Shown: positions 38,368 through 46,639 of the stretch, one piece after another
How the letters are laid out: each line of letters begins with the position of its first letter
Numbering within the stretch: position 1 is the stretch's first letter
Assembly (NCBI RefSeq): GCF_009711205.1
Contig: NZ_WMIG01000001.1
Coordinates: 496,001-560,000, forward strand
Direction of reading: 5' to 3'
From: Paracoccus litorisediminis
GTDB lineage: Bacteria; Pseudomonadota; Alphaproteobacteria; Rhodobacterales; Rhodobacteraceae
Length of the DNA: 64,000 bases
Notes under the pieces: model-generated
The model's database searches: none
What the model was told of the DNA's origin: nothing
Seen by the model: the letters and a program-made list of their open reading frames with translations, nothing else
Translations under genes and position numbers: made by a program

Positions 38368-39078
38368 TCAGGCTTGCTGGTGTCGTTCCACCAGAAAGCT
38401 TTCGGTAAATCTTCGCTGCGACTCGCTCAGATGGTGGCGCATCGCCTCGCGCGCGGCGCTGGCATCGCCGTCGGCAATGGCGTCGCGGATCGCCCCATGT
38501 TCCGACAGCGCCAGACGCCAGGTGCGCGGCCCCTCGAACCGGGTCGAGAATTGCATGAAAAACGGTGAGAGCCGCTTTTCGTAGATCTGCTGGGTAAAGT
38601 TCGCCAGAACCGAGTTCCCCACGCCCGCGGCAATGGCGATATGGAACTGGCCGTCCAGCGCGACCATCCGCGAGCGGTCGTTCAGCGCCTGCCCCATGGA
38701 ATGCAGATTGTCGTCCAGCCGGGCGATCAGGTCATGGGTAACATGGCGCGCGGCCTCCTCGGCGATGGCGCTTTCGATGATCGCGCGCGCCTGCAGGATC
38801 TCCAGCGGGCCTTCGGCATCCATGCCGATGCTGGGGCCTTCCGGGGCGGGATTGGTGCCGACATAGATGCCCGAGCCCATGCGGATTTCCACATGCCCCT
38901 CGACCTCCAAGGCGATCAGGGCCTCGCGCAGCGACGGGCGCGAGACGCTGAGCAGCTCGGCCAGATCGCGTTCGGACGGCAGCCGCTCACCCGGCGCAAG
39001 CGCCTGGGTGGCGACAAGCGCCATGATCTGATCGGCCACCTGCCGGTATTGCCGGCGGGGGCGGGTATCGTTGAGCAT
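38368..39078 (-). CDS. GntR-family regulator, FadR/FCD subfamily (UxuR/ExuR-like)
   Basis: The 236-aa protein has an N-terminal GntR winged helix (residues 8-75: LAPGERLPSERDLAELLSVS then RPSLREALIALEVEGHVEIR) and a C-terminal FCD ligand domain with metal-type histidines (FHIAIA, MRHHLSESQ). UxuR and ExuR regulators of uronate catabolism have this architecture. It is the first gene of the leftward operon. I chose ATG 39078 because GGAGGGAAT sits directly upstream; an ATG at 39117 would include the operator-proximal sequence. A perfect FadR-type operator lies 40 nt upstream, pointing to autoregulation and operon control. Confidence 0.88.
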   Translation of the reverse strand: MLNDTRPRRQYRQVADQIMALVATQALAPGERLPSERDLAELLSVSRPSLREALIALEVEGHVEIRMGSGIYVGTNPAPEGPSIGMDAEGPLEILQARAIIESAIAEEAARHVTHDLIARLDDNLHSMGQALNDRSRMVALDGQFHIAIAAGVGNSVLANFTQQIYEKRLSPFFMQFSTRFEGPRTWRLALSEHGAIRDAIADGDASAAREAMRHHLSESQRRFTESFLVERHQQA

Positions 39079-39111
39079 ATTCCCTCCGGTCAGCCGCCTC
39101 CACGCAGCTGG

Positions 39112-39130
39112 GGTCAAACTGGTTTGACCA
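39112..39130. promoter_or_regulatory. FadR/GntR-type operator of the sugar-acid operon
   Basis: GGTCAAACTGGTTTGACC (39112-39129) is a perfect palindrome with 8-bp arms. The overlapping TGGTTTGACCA (39120-39130) fits TnGTnnnACnA, the FadR-subfamily consensus. It lies 34 nt before the regulator start, where repressor binding would block transcription. The half site GGTCAA recurs at 39160-39165. Very strong sequence match; the ligand is unknown. Confidence 0.78.
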
Positions 39131-39175
39131 ATTGCAGGTTAGGGACGGTTTGCCGACTCGGTCAAGGATTTTTTC

Positions 39176-39199
39176 GGGGGATTCCGCAGGAAATCCCCC
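39176..39199. terminator. Hairpin after the Ldh2-type gene
   Basis: GGGGGATT (39176-39183) and AATCCCCC (39192-39199) form a perfect 8-bp stem with an 8-nt loop, 9 nt past the stop of the leftward Ldh-type gene. It has no U-tract in that direction, so it may be an inefficient or Rho-aided terminator separating that gene from the operon downstream. Confidence 0.35.
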
Positions 39200-39208
39200 A
39201 TTAACTGG

Positions 39209-40264
39209 TCAGGCCACCGCAGCGATCCCCAGCCTGTCGGCCAAGGCCGCGAATTCCTGAGCGGTGATCGGGTCCAGAACCACGCCGGATTCGGCACGCC
39301 CGCGGGCCACATCCCATTCCCGGTCGCCCGGAGCCATGACCTTGGCCCCTTCGCGGGCCGGGGAATTGCGCAAGGTGTCGACATAGCGGCGCATTCCGGC
39401 ATCAAAGGCGCTGCGTTCCAGAAACGCTTCCGGGTTCAGCGCCAGCACAAAGGCCCCCATCTGACGCGGGGTTTCGAAATCCGGCCCGTCCATGTTGAGG
39501 ATATCGAAGCTGAGCTTCATCCCGGTCAGGACCGCACTGAAAATCTCGGCCACGCCCCCCAATGCCGCGCCCTTGAAGCCAAAGGCACCGCCAAGTGGCG
39601 CGAGCATGTCGACGATATGGGGATCGGTGACATCCTGCCCCGCCGAATCCGAGGCGACCGCATCGGGCAGTTCCTGCCCAAGGCTGCGATAAAGCAGCAC
39701 CCGGTTATAGGGGATCGAACTGGTCGCCATGTCCAGAAACCACGGATCGCCCCCGGCGCAAGGCACCGCCACCGCGATCGGATTGGTGCCGTGGAACCGC
39801 GACGCGCCATCATGAAGACGCACGAAACTGTCAGAATTACAGAAGGTTATACCGATGAATCCAGCCTCGGCGGCGGCGAGCGCATAGGCCCCGGCCGGGC
39901 CGAAATGCGAATTGTTGCGGATCGCCACCGCACCCAGACCGAATTGCCCAGCCAGCGCCACCGCGCGCTCCATCCCGCGATAGGCCCCCAATGCGCCTTG
40001 GGCATTGTCGGCATCCAGCACCTCGACCGCTCCAAAGCCTCCGACGGTCTTGAGCGCGGGGTTGCGGTTCAGCCGCCCACCCTCAAGCGCCCGGATATAA
40101 TGCGGCAGCAGGCGGACGCCGTGGCTGTCGACGCCAAAGCGGGTGCCATGCAGCATGGCGCGGGTCGCGGCATCGGCAGTTGCCTGATCCGCGCCCACGG
40201 CCAGAAATGCCTCGCGACAAAAGCGATCCAGTTCGTGCAGGCTGGTGCGGTGCTGGTCGGTCAT
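39209..40264 (-). CDS. Ldh2-family malate/lactate/ureidoglycolate-type dehydrogenase
   Basis: This 351-aa NAD(P)-dependent oxidoreductase has family signatures: GTRFGVDSHGVRLLPHYIRA near residue 40, IRNNSHFGPAGAYALAAAEA near 120 and RFHGTNPIAVAVPCAGGDPW near 160. Members reduce 2-keto acids, including 2,3-diketo-L-gulonate (YiaK) and 2-keto-sugar acids, or oxidise ureidoglycolate. Given sugar-acid genes on both sides, a keto-sugar-acid substrate is the best guess. It is divergent from a GntR gene with only 56 nt between. An upstream start at 40321 exists; AGGAAAC before 40264 decides the choice. Only distantly similar to the Ldh gene at 6095. Confidence 0.82.
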   Translation of the reverse strand: MTDQHRTSLHELDRFCREAFLAVGADQATADAATRAMLHGTRFGVDSHGVRLLPHYIRALEGGRLNRNPALKTVGGFGAVEVLDADNAQGALGAYRGMERAVALAGQFGLGAVAIRNNSHFGPAGAYALAAAEAGFIGITFCNSDSFVRLHDGASRFHGTNPIAVAVPCAGGDPWFLDMATSSIPYNRVLLYRSLGQELPDAVASDSAGQDVTDPHIVDMLAPLGGAFGFKGAALGGVAEIFSAVLTGMKLSFDILNMDGPDFETPRQMGAFVLALNPEAFLERSAFDAGMRRYVDTLRNSPAREGAKVMAPGDREWDVARGRAESGVVLDPITAQEFAALADRLGIAAVA

Positions 40265-40320
40265 GTTTCCTCCCCGAAATGTCCCTTGCACACAGTAGCC
40301 ACAGCGCGGATGATCGCACA

Positions 40321-41304
40321 ATGCCTGAAAGCACCGATCCGACCCGACTTGCCCCGCGCCTGTACCAGCAGGCGACCCAGATGCTTCAGCGCGACATCGT
40401 CGAGGGCCGCTTGCCGGACGGGCTCGCGCTGACCCAGATGGGCATCGCCGAACGCTTCGGCATCAGCCGCGCCCCGGCCCGCCGCGCGCTGGAAGCGCTG
40501 ACCGGGATGGGATTGCTGGAGCGGCAGCAATCCGGGCGCTACCGGGTGGTGGCGACCGGCCCCGCCCCCGCCTCGCCCCCCGCCGCCGAAGGCCCGCGCC
40601 GCCTGATCCCCCGCATGGGATGGGAGATGCTGTATCCCCGGATCGAGATGGAGGTCGTCTCGCGCACGTCGCTGGGCGGCTGGCGCCTGAACGAGGCGGA
40701 ACTGGCCCGTCATCATGGCGTCAGCCGCACCATTGCCCGCGACGTGGTCGGGAGGCTGCAAAATCGCGGCGTCATCACCAAGGATGACAGCGGCCGCTGG
40801 ATCGCCCCCGGCCTGACCCCGCGCCATATCGACGAGTTGTTCGAACTGCGCTGGCTGCTTGAGCCGGTGGCGATGGAAAAGGCCCTGCCGCATCTGCCGC
40901 CGGGCCTGCTGGACGCCATGCAGGCCGAACTGCAATCCGCGATGGCCCCGGATGCGCATCGCGACGCGGCCCTGCTGGACCATCTGGAACACCGCCTGCA
41001 TGTCGAGCTGCTGTCCTTTTGCGGCAATGACGCGCTGCTGCGCGCCATCCGCCTGCCACAATCGCTGCTGATCGCCCATCACCTCCTGTATCAGCTGACG
41101 CTGGAACTGTTCGGGACCGAGCCCTTCCTTGCCGAGCATCTGGAAATCGTCACGCGGTTGCGCACCGGCGACATCGACAGCGCCAAGGCGGCACTGGTCG
41201 CGCATCTGCGCATCTCGCGCCGCCGCGCAATGCTGCGGATCGAGGCGGTGCAGGACATGATCCAGCCCGAACCCCTGTCCTATCTGGAGCGGATCACCCC
41301 GTGA
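40321..41304 (+). CDS. GntR-family regulator with two winged-helix domains and FCD domain
   Basis: The 327-aa protein has a first GntR-type winged helix (residues 8-78, GIAERFGISRAPARRALEAL) and a Pro/Ala linker (79-95). A second winged helix follows (about 96-165, LNEAELARHHGVSRTIARDV), then a C-terminal FCD-like helical domain (about 170-310). Ordinary FadR-type regulators of about 230 aa have only one HTH. It is divergent from the Ldh2-type gene and lies upstream of the ABC importer, so it probably controls both. The ATG at 40321 gives the natural N-terminus. Confidence 0.8.
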   Translation: MPESTDPTRLAPRLYQQATQMLQRDIVEGRLPDGLALTQMGIAERFGISRAPARRALEALTGMGLLERQQSGRYRVVATGPAPASPPAAEGPRRLIPRMGWEMLYPRIEMEVVSRTSLGGWRLNEAELARHHGVSRTIARDVVGRLQNRGVITKDDSGRWIAPGLTPRHIDELFELRWLLEPVAMEKALPHLPPGLLDAMQAELQSAMAPDAHRDAALLDHLEHRLHVELLSFCGNDALLRAIRLPQSLLIAHHLLYQLTLELFGTEPFLAEHLEIVTRLRTGDIDSAKAALVAHLRISRRRAMLRIEAVQDMIQPEPLSYLERITP

Positions 41305-41324
41305 ACGTCCGCCGAAAAGCCTAC

Positions 41325-41381
41325 TAGGCAGAAGCGATATCTTGCCTATCCTGCGCCTTGGGGAGAGGCCCGGACCGGGCC
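41325..41381. promoter_or_regulatory. Candidate operators before the ABC operon
   Basis: TAGGCA (41325-41330) and TGCCTA (41343-41348) are inverted halves 18 bp apart, flanking an AT-rich centre. GGCCCGG-a-CCGGGCC (41367-41381) is a perfect 15-bp palindrome closer to the start. They lie in the 99-nt space between the double-HTH regulator and its presumed target. Binding by that regulator is inferred. Confidence 0.35.
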
Positions 41382-41403
41382 CGATCAGGGAGGAGAGACG
41401 GAG

Positions 41404-42417
41404 ATGACCCGCAAGGGATTGCTGCTGACTGCCACCACTCTGGCGCTGGCGCTTGGTGCGCCGGCAATGGCCGACACGGCCCAGAAAAAGATCGCATTGT
41501 CCAACAACTACGCCGGCAACAGCTGGCGTCAGGCCATGCTGGAAAGCTGGAAACGCGTCACCGACAAGGCCGTGGCCGATGGCGTCGTCGCCAGTGCCGA
41601 CGCCTTCACCACCGCTGAAAATCAGGCGACCGAACAGGCCGCGCAGATCCAGAACATGATCCTGCAGGGCTATGACGCGATCGTGGTGAATGCCGCCTCT
41701 CCGACCGCGCTGAACGGCGCGATCAAGGAAGCCTGCGATGCCGGGATCACGGTCGTGTCCTTCGACGGCATCGTGACCGAGCCCTGCGCCTGGCGGGTCA
41801 AGGTCGATTTCGTCAAGATGGGCCGCGATGAGGTCGAATATCTGGCCACGCGCCTGCCCGAGGGCGGCAACCTACTGGAAATCCGCGGTCTTGCCGGGGT
41901 CTCGGTCGATGACGAAATCCATCAGGGCATTGATGAGGGCGTGAAGGCGCATCCGAACTTCAAGATCGTGGGTTCGGTCAATGGCGACTGGGCGCAGGAT
42001 GTGGCGCAAAAGGCGGTGGCGGGCATCCTGCCCTCGCTGCCGGAAATCGCCGCGGTGGTGACGCAGGGCGGCGACGGTTACGGCGCGGCGCAGGCCTTTG
42101 CCGCAGCGGGTCGCCCGACCCCGATCATCATCATGGGCAACCGTCAGGATGAGCTGAAATGGTGGGCCGAGCAGCGCGACGCGAACAAATATGAGACCGT
42201 CTCGACCTCAATCGCGCCGGGGGTGTCCACGCTGGCTTTCTGGGTGGCCCAGCAGATCCTTGACGGGCAGGAAGTTCCCAAGGACCTGACCGTGCCCTTC
42301 CTGTCGGTGACGCAGGACTCGCTGGACCAGTCGCTGAAGGACACGCCCGAAGGTGGCGTGACGAATGTCGATTACAGCCAGGACGACGCCAAGAAAGTGA
42401 TCTCTGAGTCCAAGTGA
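41404..42417 (+). CDS. Sugar ABC transporter substrate-binding protein (RbsB-like)
   Basis: This periplasmic binding protein of 337 aa has a signal peptide (residues 1-22, LALALGAPAMA). It has the type I periplasmic-binding fold typical of the ribose/galactose class: IQNMILQGYDAIVVNAASPT, AIKEACDAGITVVSFDGIV, VTQGGDGYGAAQAFAAAGRP. It is the first gene of the cluster SBP-ATPase-permease-permease-lactonase. A strong GGGAGGAGAGACGGAG lies upstream. The ligand is unknown; the lactonase suggests an aldose. Confidence 0.9.
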   Translation: MTRKGLLLTATTLALALGAPAMADTAQKKIALSNNYAGNSWRQAMLESWKRVTDKAVADGVVASADAFTTAENQATEQAAQIQNMILQGYDAIVVNAASPTALNGAIKEACDAGITVVSFDGIVTEPCAWRVKVDFVKMGRDEVEYLATRLPEGGNLLEIRGLAGVSVDDEIHQGIDEGVKAHPNFKIVGSVNGDWAQDVAQKAVAGILPSLPEIAAVVTQGGDGYGAAQAFAAAGRPTPIIIMGNRQDELKWWAEQRDANKYETVSTSIAPGVSTLAFWVAQQILDGQEVPKDLTVPFLSVTQDSLDQSLKDTPEGGVTNVDYSQDDAKKVISESK

Positions 42418-43865
42418 TGGTGTCAGGCGATACCGAAGCCGGGGCGCGCGCCGCCCCGGTCGTAATGCTGGAGGGCGCGTCGAAAAGCTTCGGCGCGCTC
42501 AAGGCCATGGATCACGTCGACCTGCATGTCAGCCCCGGCGAATCGCTGGGGCTGGTCGGCCATAACGGCGCGGGAAAATCGACGCTGGTGAACCTGATCA
42601 CCGGGCTTTTCGCGCCCAGCGCCGGACGGGTCAGCTATCCCGGTGCAAGCGACCACAGGATGGCGGGCATCCGCGCGATTTCGCAGGAAGGGACGCTTTG
42701 CCCGAATTTGACGGTGCTGGAAAACCTGCAAGTGGTGCAGCGCGACCTGAACGGCTGGGGTTGGCGCCGGGTTGCCGCTCGGCGCATCAGGACGGCACTG
42801 GACGCGGTCTTTCCCGGTCACCGCATCCGCCCCGACATGCTGGTCGCCGACATGTCGCTGGCCGAAAGCCAGATGGTCGAGATCGCCATAGGTTTCGCCG
42901 AAGGCCCGATCCCGGCCCGGCTGGTGGTGCTGGATGAACCGACCTCTTCGCTGGATGCGCAGGTCTCGGCGCAGCTTCTGGCCCACATCCGGCGCTTCTG
43001 CGCGGCTGGGGGTGCTGCGATCTTCATTTCCCACATGCTGGGCGAGGTCTTTGCCGTCGCCGACCGCATCGTGGTCATGCGCGACGGGCGGATCATCGCG
43101 GACCGGCCCACCTCGGGCTTTAGCCGTCAGGGGCTGGTCGATGCGATGGGCCATGTCGCCGATGACAGAAACCAGCCCGGCCCCACCGCGCAGGCCCGCA
43201 ATCTGGGCGATACCGTCCTGCGCACCCCCGAGGGGATCGAAGCCCGACGGGGCGAGATCGTGGGCCTTGCCGGTCTGGCGGGCCATGGTCAGGCCGAGGC
43301 CTTGGCACGGTTCTACCTGTCGCAAGGTTCGGACTGGCGCAGCACCGCCCGGCCCAGCGCGGTCTTTGTCGCGGGCGACCGGCGGCGCGACGGGGTGATG
43401 CCGGTCTGGTCTATCCGCCGCAACCTGACGCTGGCCGCGCTTGAGACGCTGACCCGCCATGGCCTGATCGACCGCGCGGCGGAAACCGCGATCGGCACGG
43501 ATTGGCAGAAGCGCATCGGCATCCGTACCCCCGATATGGGCAATCCCATCCTGTCGCTGTCGGGCGGCAACCAGCAGAAGGTGCTGTTTGCCCGTGCGCT
43601 TGCGACCAGCGCGCCCGTCGTGGTCATGGACGACCCGATGCGCGGCGTCGATATCGGCACCAAGACCGAGGTCTATGACATGATCCGCCATGAGGCCGCG
43701 CAGGGCCGCACCTTCCTGTGGTATTCGACCGAGATGGACGAGATCCTGAATTGCGACCGCGTCTTTGTCTTTCGCGACGGCGCGATCTCGGCCGAGCTGG
43801 AAGGCCCCCGCATCACCGAGGAAAACATCCTCGCCGCCAGTTTCGAATTCGGGGATGCCGCGTGA
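42417..43865 (+). CDS. Sugar ABC transporter ATPase (RbsA-like, two nucleotide-binding domains)
   Basis: The 482-aa protein has two ABC domains. The first has Walker A GHNGAGKSTLVNLITGLF, signature MSLAESQMVEIAIG and Walker B LVVLDEPTSSLD. The second has the usual degenerate Walker A (GLAGLAGHGQAEAL), a good signature LSLSGGNQQKV and Walker B VVMDDPMRGVD, with Asp in place of the catalytic glutamate. The RbsA family normally keeps one weak site. The start ATG overlaps the previous stop as TGATG (GTG 42414 is an alternative). Confidence 0.9.
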   Translation: MVSGDTEAGARAAPVVMLEGASKSFGALKAMDHVDLHVSPGESLGLVGHNGAGKSTLVNLITGLFAPSAGRVSYPGASDHRMAGIRAISQEGTLCPNLTVLENLQVVQRDLNGWGWRRVAARRIRTALDAVFPGHRIRPDMLVADMSLAESQMVEIAIGFAEGPIPARLVVLDEPTSSLDAQVSAQLLAHIRRFCAAGGAAIFISHMLGEVFAVADRIVVMRDGRIIADRPTSGFSRQGLVDAMGHVADDRNQPGPTAQARNLGDTVLRTPEGIEARRGEIVGLAGLAGHGQAEALARFYLSQGSDWRSTARPSAVFVAGDRRRDGVMPVWSIRRNLTLAALETLTRHGLIDRAAETAIGTDWQKRIGIRTPDMGNPILSLSGGNQQKVLFARALATSAPVVVMDDPMRGVDIGTKTEVYDMIRHEAAQGRTFLWYSTEMDEILNCDRVFVFRDGAISAELEGPRITEENILAASFEFGDAA

Positions 43866-44788
43866 GGCTGATCAATCCGCGTCTGGCCCTGCCGATCCTG
43901 TCGCTGGCGATCCTGATCGTCGCTGTCTTCTGGCTGCAACCCCGCGCCATGAGCTATGTGGGGATCAACCTGCTGTTCAATCTGGCGGTGCCGATCGCGC
44001 TGGCGACGGTGGCGCAGATGATCATCATCATGGTGAATGACATCGACCTGTCGATGGGGGCCTTCGTCAGCCTTGTCGCCTGCATCACCGCCGCCATCCT
44101 GCCCGGCAATCCGGCCTTGGGGGCCCTGATGCTGCTGGGCTGCGTGCTGGCCTATGCCGCCCTTGGCGCGCTGATCGAGGCGCGGCAACTGCCCGCCATC
44201 GTGGTGACCTTGGGCATGTCCTTTGTCTGGGGCGGGGCGGGGGTGCTGATCCTGCCCTCGCCCGGTGGGACCTCGCCTGTCTGGCTGACCGCGATCATGA
44301 AGGCAAAACCGCCGCTGGTCCCGATGGCGATCATCGCGAGCCTGCTGATTGCGGGCGTGGCGCATCTGCTGATCATGCGATCCGCCTTTGGCGTCAGGCT
44401 GCGTGCCTTGGGGGGGAATGCGCGGGCAGTGTCGCGGGCGGGACGCTCGACCGTGCGGCTGCGGGCGATGGCCTATGCGGTCGCGGGATGCTTTGCCGTC
44501 TTGGCCGGAATGGCGCTGGTTGGGCTGACCACGTCGGGGGACGCCAATATCGCACTGCGCTACACGCTGCTGTCGATCGCGGGCGTGATCCTTGGCGGGG
44601 GAGAGTTCACCGGCGGGCGGGTGTCTCCCATTGGCGCGGTGATCGGGGCGCTGACCCTGACGCTGGCGGGCAGTTTCCTGTCCTTCCTGCGCCTGTCGCC
44701 CGATTGGCAGATCGGGGCTCAGGGCGCGATCCTGATCCTTGTGCTGGCCGCGCGGCTGCTGGTGCGTCAGGCGGAGAAGCGGACATGA
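43862..44788 (+). CDS. Sugar ABC transporter permease 1
   Basis: The 308-aa inner-membrane permease of the RbsC class has about eight to nine hydrophobic segments. It carries the family loop MIIIMVNDIDLSMGAFVSLV and the C-terminal ILGGGEFTGGRVSPIGAVIG coupling region. It starts with GTG at 43862, overlapping the ATPase stop (GTGA), and overlaps the next permease by 4 nt. Two different permease genes imply a heterodimeric channel. Confidence 0.88.
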   Translation: MRLINPRLALPILSLAILIVAVFWLQPRAMSYVGINLLFNLAVPIALATVAQMIIIMVNDIDLSMGAFVSLVACITAAILPGNPALGALMLLGCVLAYAALGALIEARQLPAIVVTLGMSFVWGGAGVLILPSPGGTSPVWLTAIMKAKPPLVPMAIIASLLIAGVAHLLIMRSAFGVRLRALGGNARAVSRAGRSTVRLRAMAYAVAGCFAVLAGMALVGLTTSGDANIALRYTLLSIAGVILGGGEFTGGRVSPIGAVIGALTLTLAGSFLSFLRLSPDWQIGAQGAILILVLAARLLVRQAEKRT

Positions 44789-45735
44789 CCCTGCATCGCG
44801 CGCCGTGGTTCTGGGCCTGGGTCGCGGCCTTCGCGGCCTTCCTTGCCACCTGGTCGATGAGTGCGGGCGGCGGCGGAGGCGCAGCCCTCGCCGTCGCCGC
44901 CCTGACATTCGGCAGCTTCTCGGTCCTGACGGGCTTGGGGCAGATGCTGGTCATCACCATGGGGCCGGGCAATACCGACCTGTCGATCCCGGCCACGATG
45001 ACGCTGGCGGGTACCCTGTCGCTGAAGCTGATGGGTGGAATGGATGGCGGGGCCGTGACGGTGCTGGCCGGGCTGCTTTCCGCCCTGCTGATCGGCATGG
45101 GCGTGGGCATCGCCAATTTCGCGCTGATCCGCCTGCTGCGCATTCCGCCGATCATCGCCACGCTCTCGGCCAGCTTCCTCTACCAATCACTGGCGATCTG
45201 GTCGAACCGGGGCTTGCGGATCAAGCCGCCGCCCGCCTTGGCCGAGTTCACCACCGGGCGCGATCTTCTGGGCGTGCCAAACCTTGCATGGGTCGCACTG
45301 GCGATCAGCATGGGCTTCTGGGTGCTTCTGAACCTGTCGGGCTTTGGCCGCCGGGTTTCCGCCATCGGGCAGAATGCGCGGGCGGCGCGGCTGGCGGGCG
45401 TCCCCGTCGCCCGCGTCAGTGCCGCGACCTATGTGATCTGCGCGATGATGGCGGCGCTGACCGGCTTTCTGCTGGCCTGCTTTTCCGGCGGGGCGGCGCT
45501 GAACATGGGGGCCGAGTTCCTGCTGATGTCCATTGCCGTCACCGTGATCGGCGGCTCATCCATCGCGGGTGGAAATTCCAACGTGCCGGGCATCTGGGCC
45601 GGGGCGCTGTTCATGTATCTGATTGTCTCGATGCTGAATTCCTATGGTCTGGGGGCGGGCGTGCGCCTGCTGTCGACCGGGGTAATCATCATCGCCATCG
45701 TCGCCGTTGCCAGCGGCAGAAAGGCCAAGCCATGA
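44785..45735 (+). CDS. Sugar ABC transporter permease 2
   Basis: This second RbsC-class permease (316 aa) has a shorter first helix (about residues 9-27) and the family motifs MLVITMGPGNTDLSIPATMT and IGGSSIAGGNSNVPGIWAGA. It is distinct from permease 1, so the channel is probably a heterodimer. Coupled by ATGA to the gene before and after. The extended Gly run (GGGGG near residue 30) is unusual but lies in a loop. Confidence 0.88.
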   Translation: MTLHRAPWFWAWVAAFAAFLATWSMSAGGGGGAALAVAALTFGSFSVLTGLGQMLVITMGPGNTDLSIPATMTLAGTLSLKLMGGMDGGAVTVLAGLLSALLIGMGVGIANFALIRLLRIPPIIATLSASFLYQSLAIWSNRGLRIKPPPALAEFTTGRDLLGVPNLAWVALAISMGFWVLLNLSGFGRRVSAIGQNARAARLAGVPVARVSAATYVICAMMAALTGFLLACFSGGAALNMGAEFLLMSIAVTVIGGSSIAGGNSNVPGIWAGALFMYLIVSMLNSYGLGAGVRLLSTGVIIIAIVAVASGRKAKP

Positions 45736-46637
45736 CCCTTTACGACCTTCGCGACCCGCGTTTTGCCGGGCTGATCCATCGCAATGCGCAGCTGCGCCAG
45801 ATCGGCAGCGGCTTTGAATGGGCCGAGGGGCCGGTCTGGTTTCCCCTGTCGCAGATGCTGCTATTTTCCGACATCCCCGCCCATCGCATGATGCGCTGGA
45901 CCGCCGAGAGTGGCTGCACGATCTTTCGCGAGGATTCCGATTACTCGAACGGCAATACCCGCGACCCGCAGGGACGGCTGGTGACCTGCCATCACGGGCT
46001 GCGCGCCGTCTGCCGGACCGAGCATGACGGCAGCCGCACCGTGCTGGCCGACAGCTATCAGGGCAAGCGGCTAAATTCGCCCAATGATGTGGTGGTGCGC
46101 TCGGATGGCAGCGTCTGGTTCACCGATCCGACCTATGGCATCCTCTCTGATCTGGAGGGCTACCGCGCCGATCCCGAACAGCGGGGCAGCTATGTCTGGC
46201 GCATCCCGGCGGACGGGGGCGCGCCCCAACCGGTCATTACCGATTTCACCCAACCGAACGGGCTGTGCTTCTCGCCCGATGAAAGCCTGCTTTACGTGGC
46301 CGAGTCGGGCTCCAGCCACGATCCGGGCGTGCCTTCGGTGATCCGGGTGTTCGACGTGCAGGGCGACGGGGTCACGAATGGCCGCGACTTCGCCGTGATC
46401 GACCGTGGCCTGCCGGACGGCATCCGCTGTGACACGAACGGCAACCTGTGGTCCTCGGCGGCGGATGGGGTGCATGTCTTTGCCCCGGACGGCACGCTGC
46501 TGGGCAAGATCAACGTCCCCGAGGTCGTCTCGAACATCTGTTTCGGCGGGCCGAGGGGGAACCGGCTGTTCATCACCGCAACGACCAGCCTGTATGTGGT
46601 GGCGGTCAATGCGGCGGCGGCGGGCTGGCCCGGCTGA
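45732..46637 (+). CDS. SMP-30/gluconolactonase family protein
   Basis: Members hydrolyse sugar lactones to aldonates. The 301-aa six-bladed propeller has metal-site segments EWAEGPVWFP (Glu near residue 30), SPNDVVVRSDGSVWFTDPTY (Asn near 120), FTQPNGLCFSPDESLLY (Asn near 172) and GLPDGIRCDTNGNLWSS (Asp near 222). It is the last gene of the ABC operon, overlapping permease 2 by 4 nt. It implies that the imported sugar is oxidised to a lactone, and thus links the importer to aldonate catabolism next door. Confidence 0.9.
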   Translation: MTLYDLRDPRFAGLIHRNAQLRQIGSGFEWAEGPVWFPLSQMLLFSDIPAHRMMRWTAESGCTIFREDSDYSNGNTRDPQGRLVTCHHGLRAVCRTEHDGSRTVLADSYQGKRLNSPNDVVVRSDGSVWFTDPTYGILSDLEGYRADPEQRGSYVWRIPADGGAPQPVITDFTQPNGLCFSPDESLLYVAESGSSHDPGVPSVIRVFDVQGDGVTNGRDFAVIDRGLPDGIRCDTNGNLWSSAADGVHVFAPDGTLLGKINVPEVVSNICFGGPRGNRLFITATTSLYVVAVNAAAAGWPG

Positions 46638-46639
46638 CG

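Noticed and set aside
42417..43865. Inactive ATPase because of the degenerate second Walker A
   Set aside because: One weak nucleotide site is normal in RbsA-class ATPases; the first site is intact.
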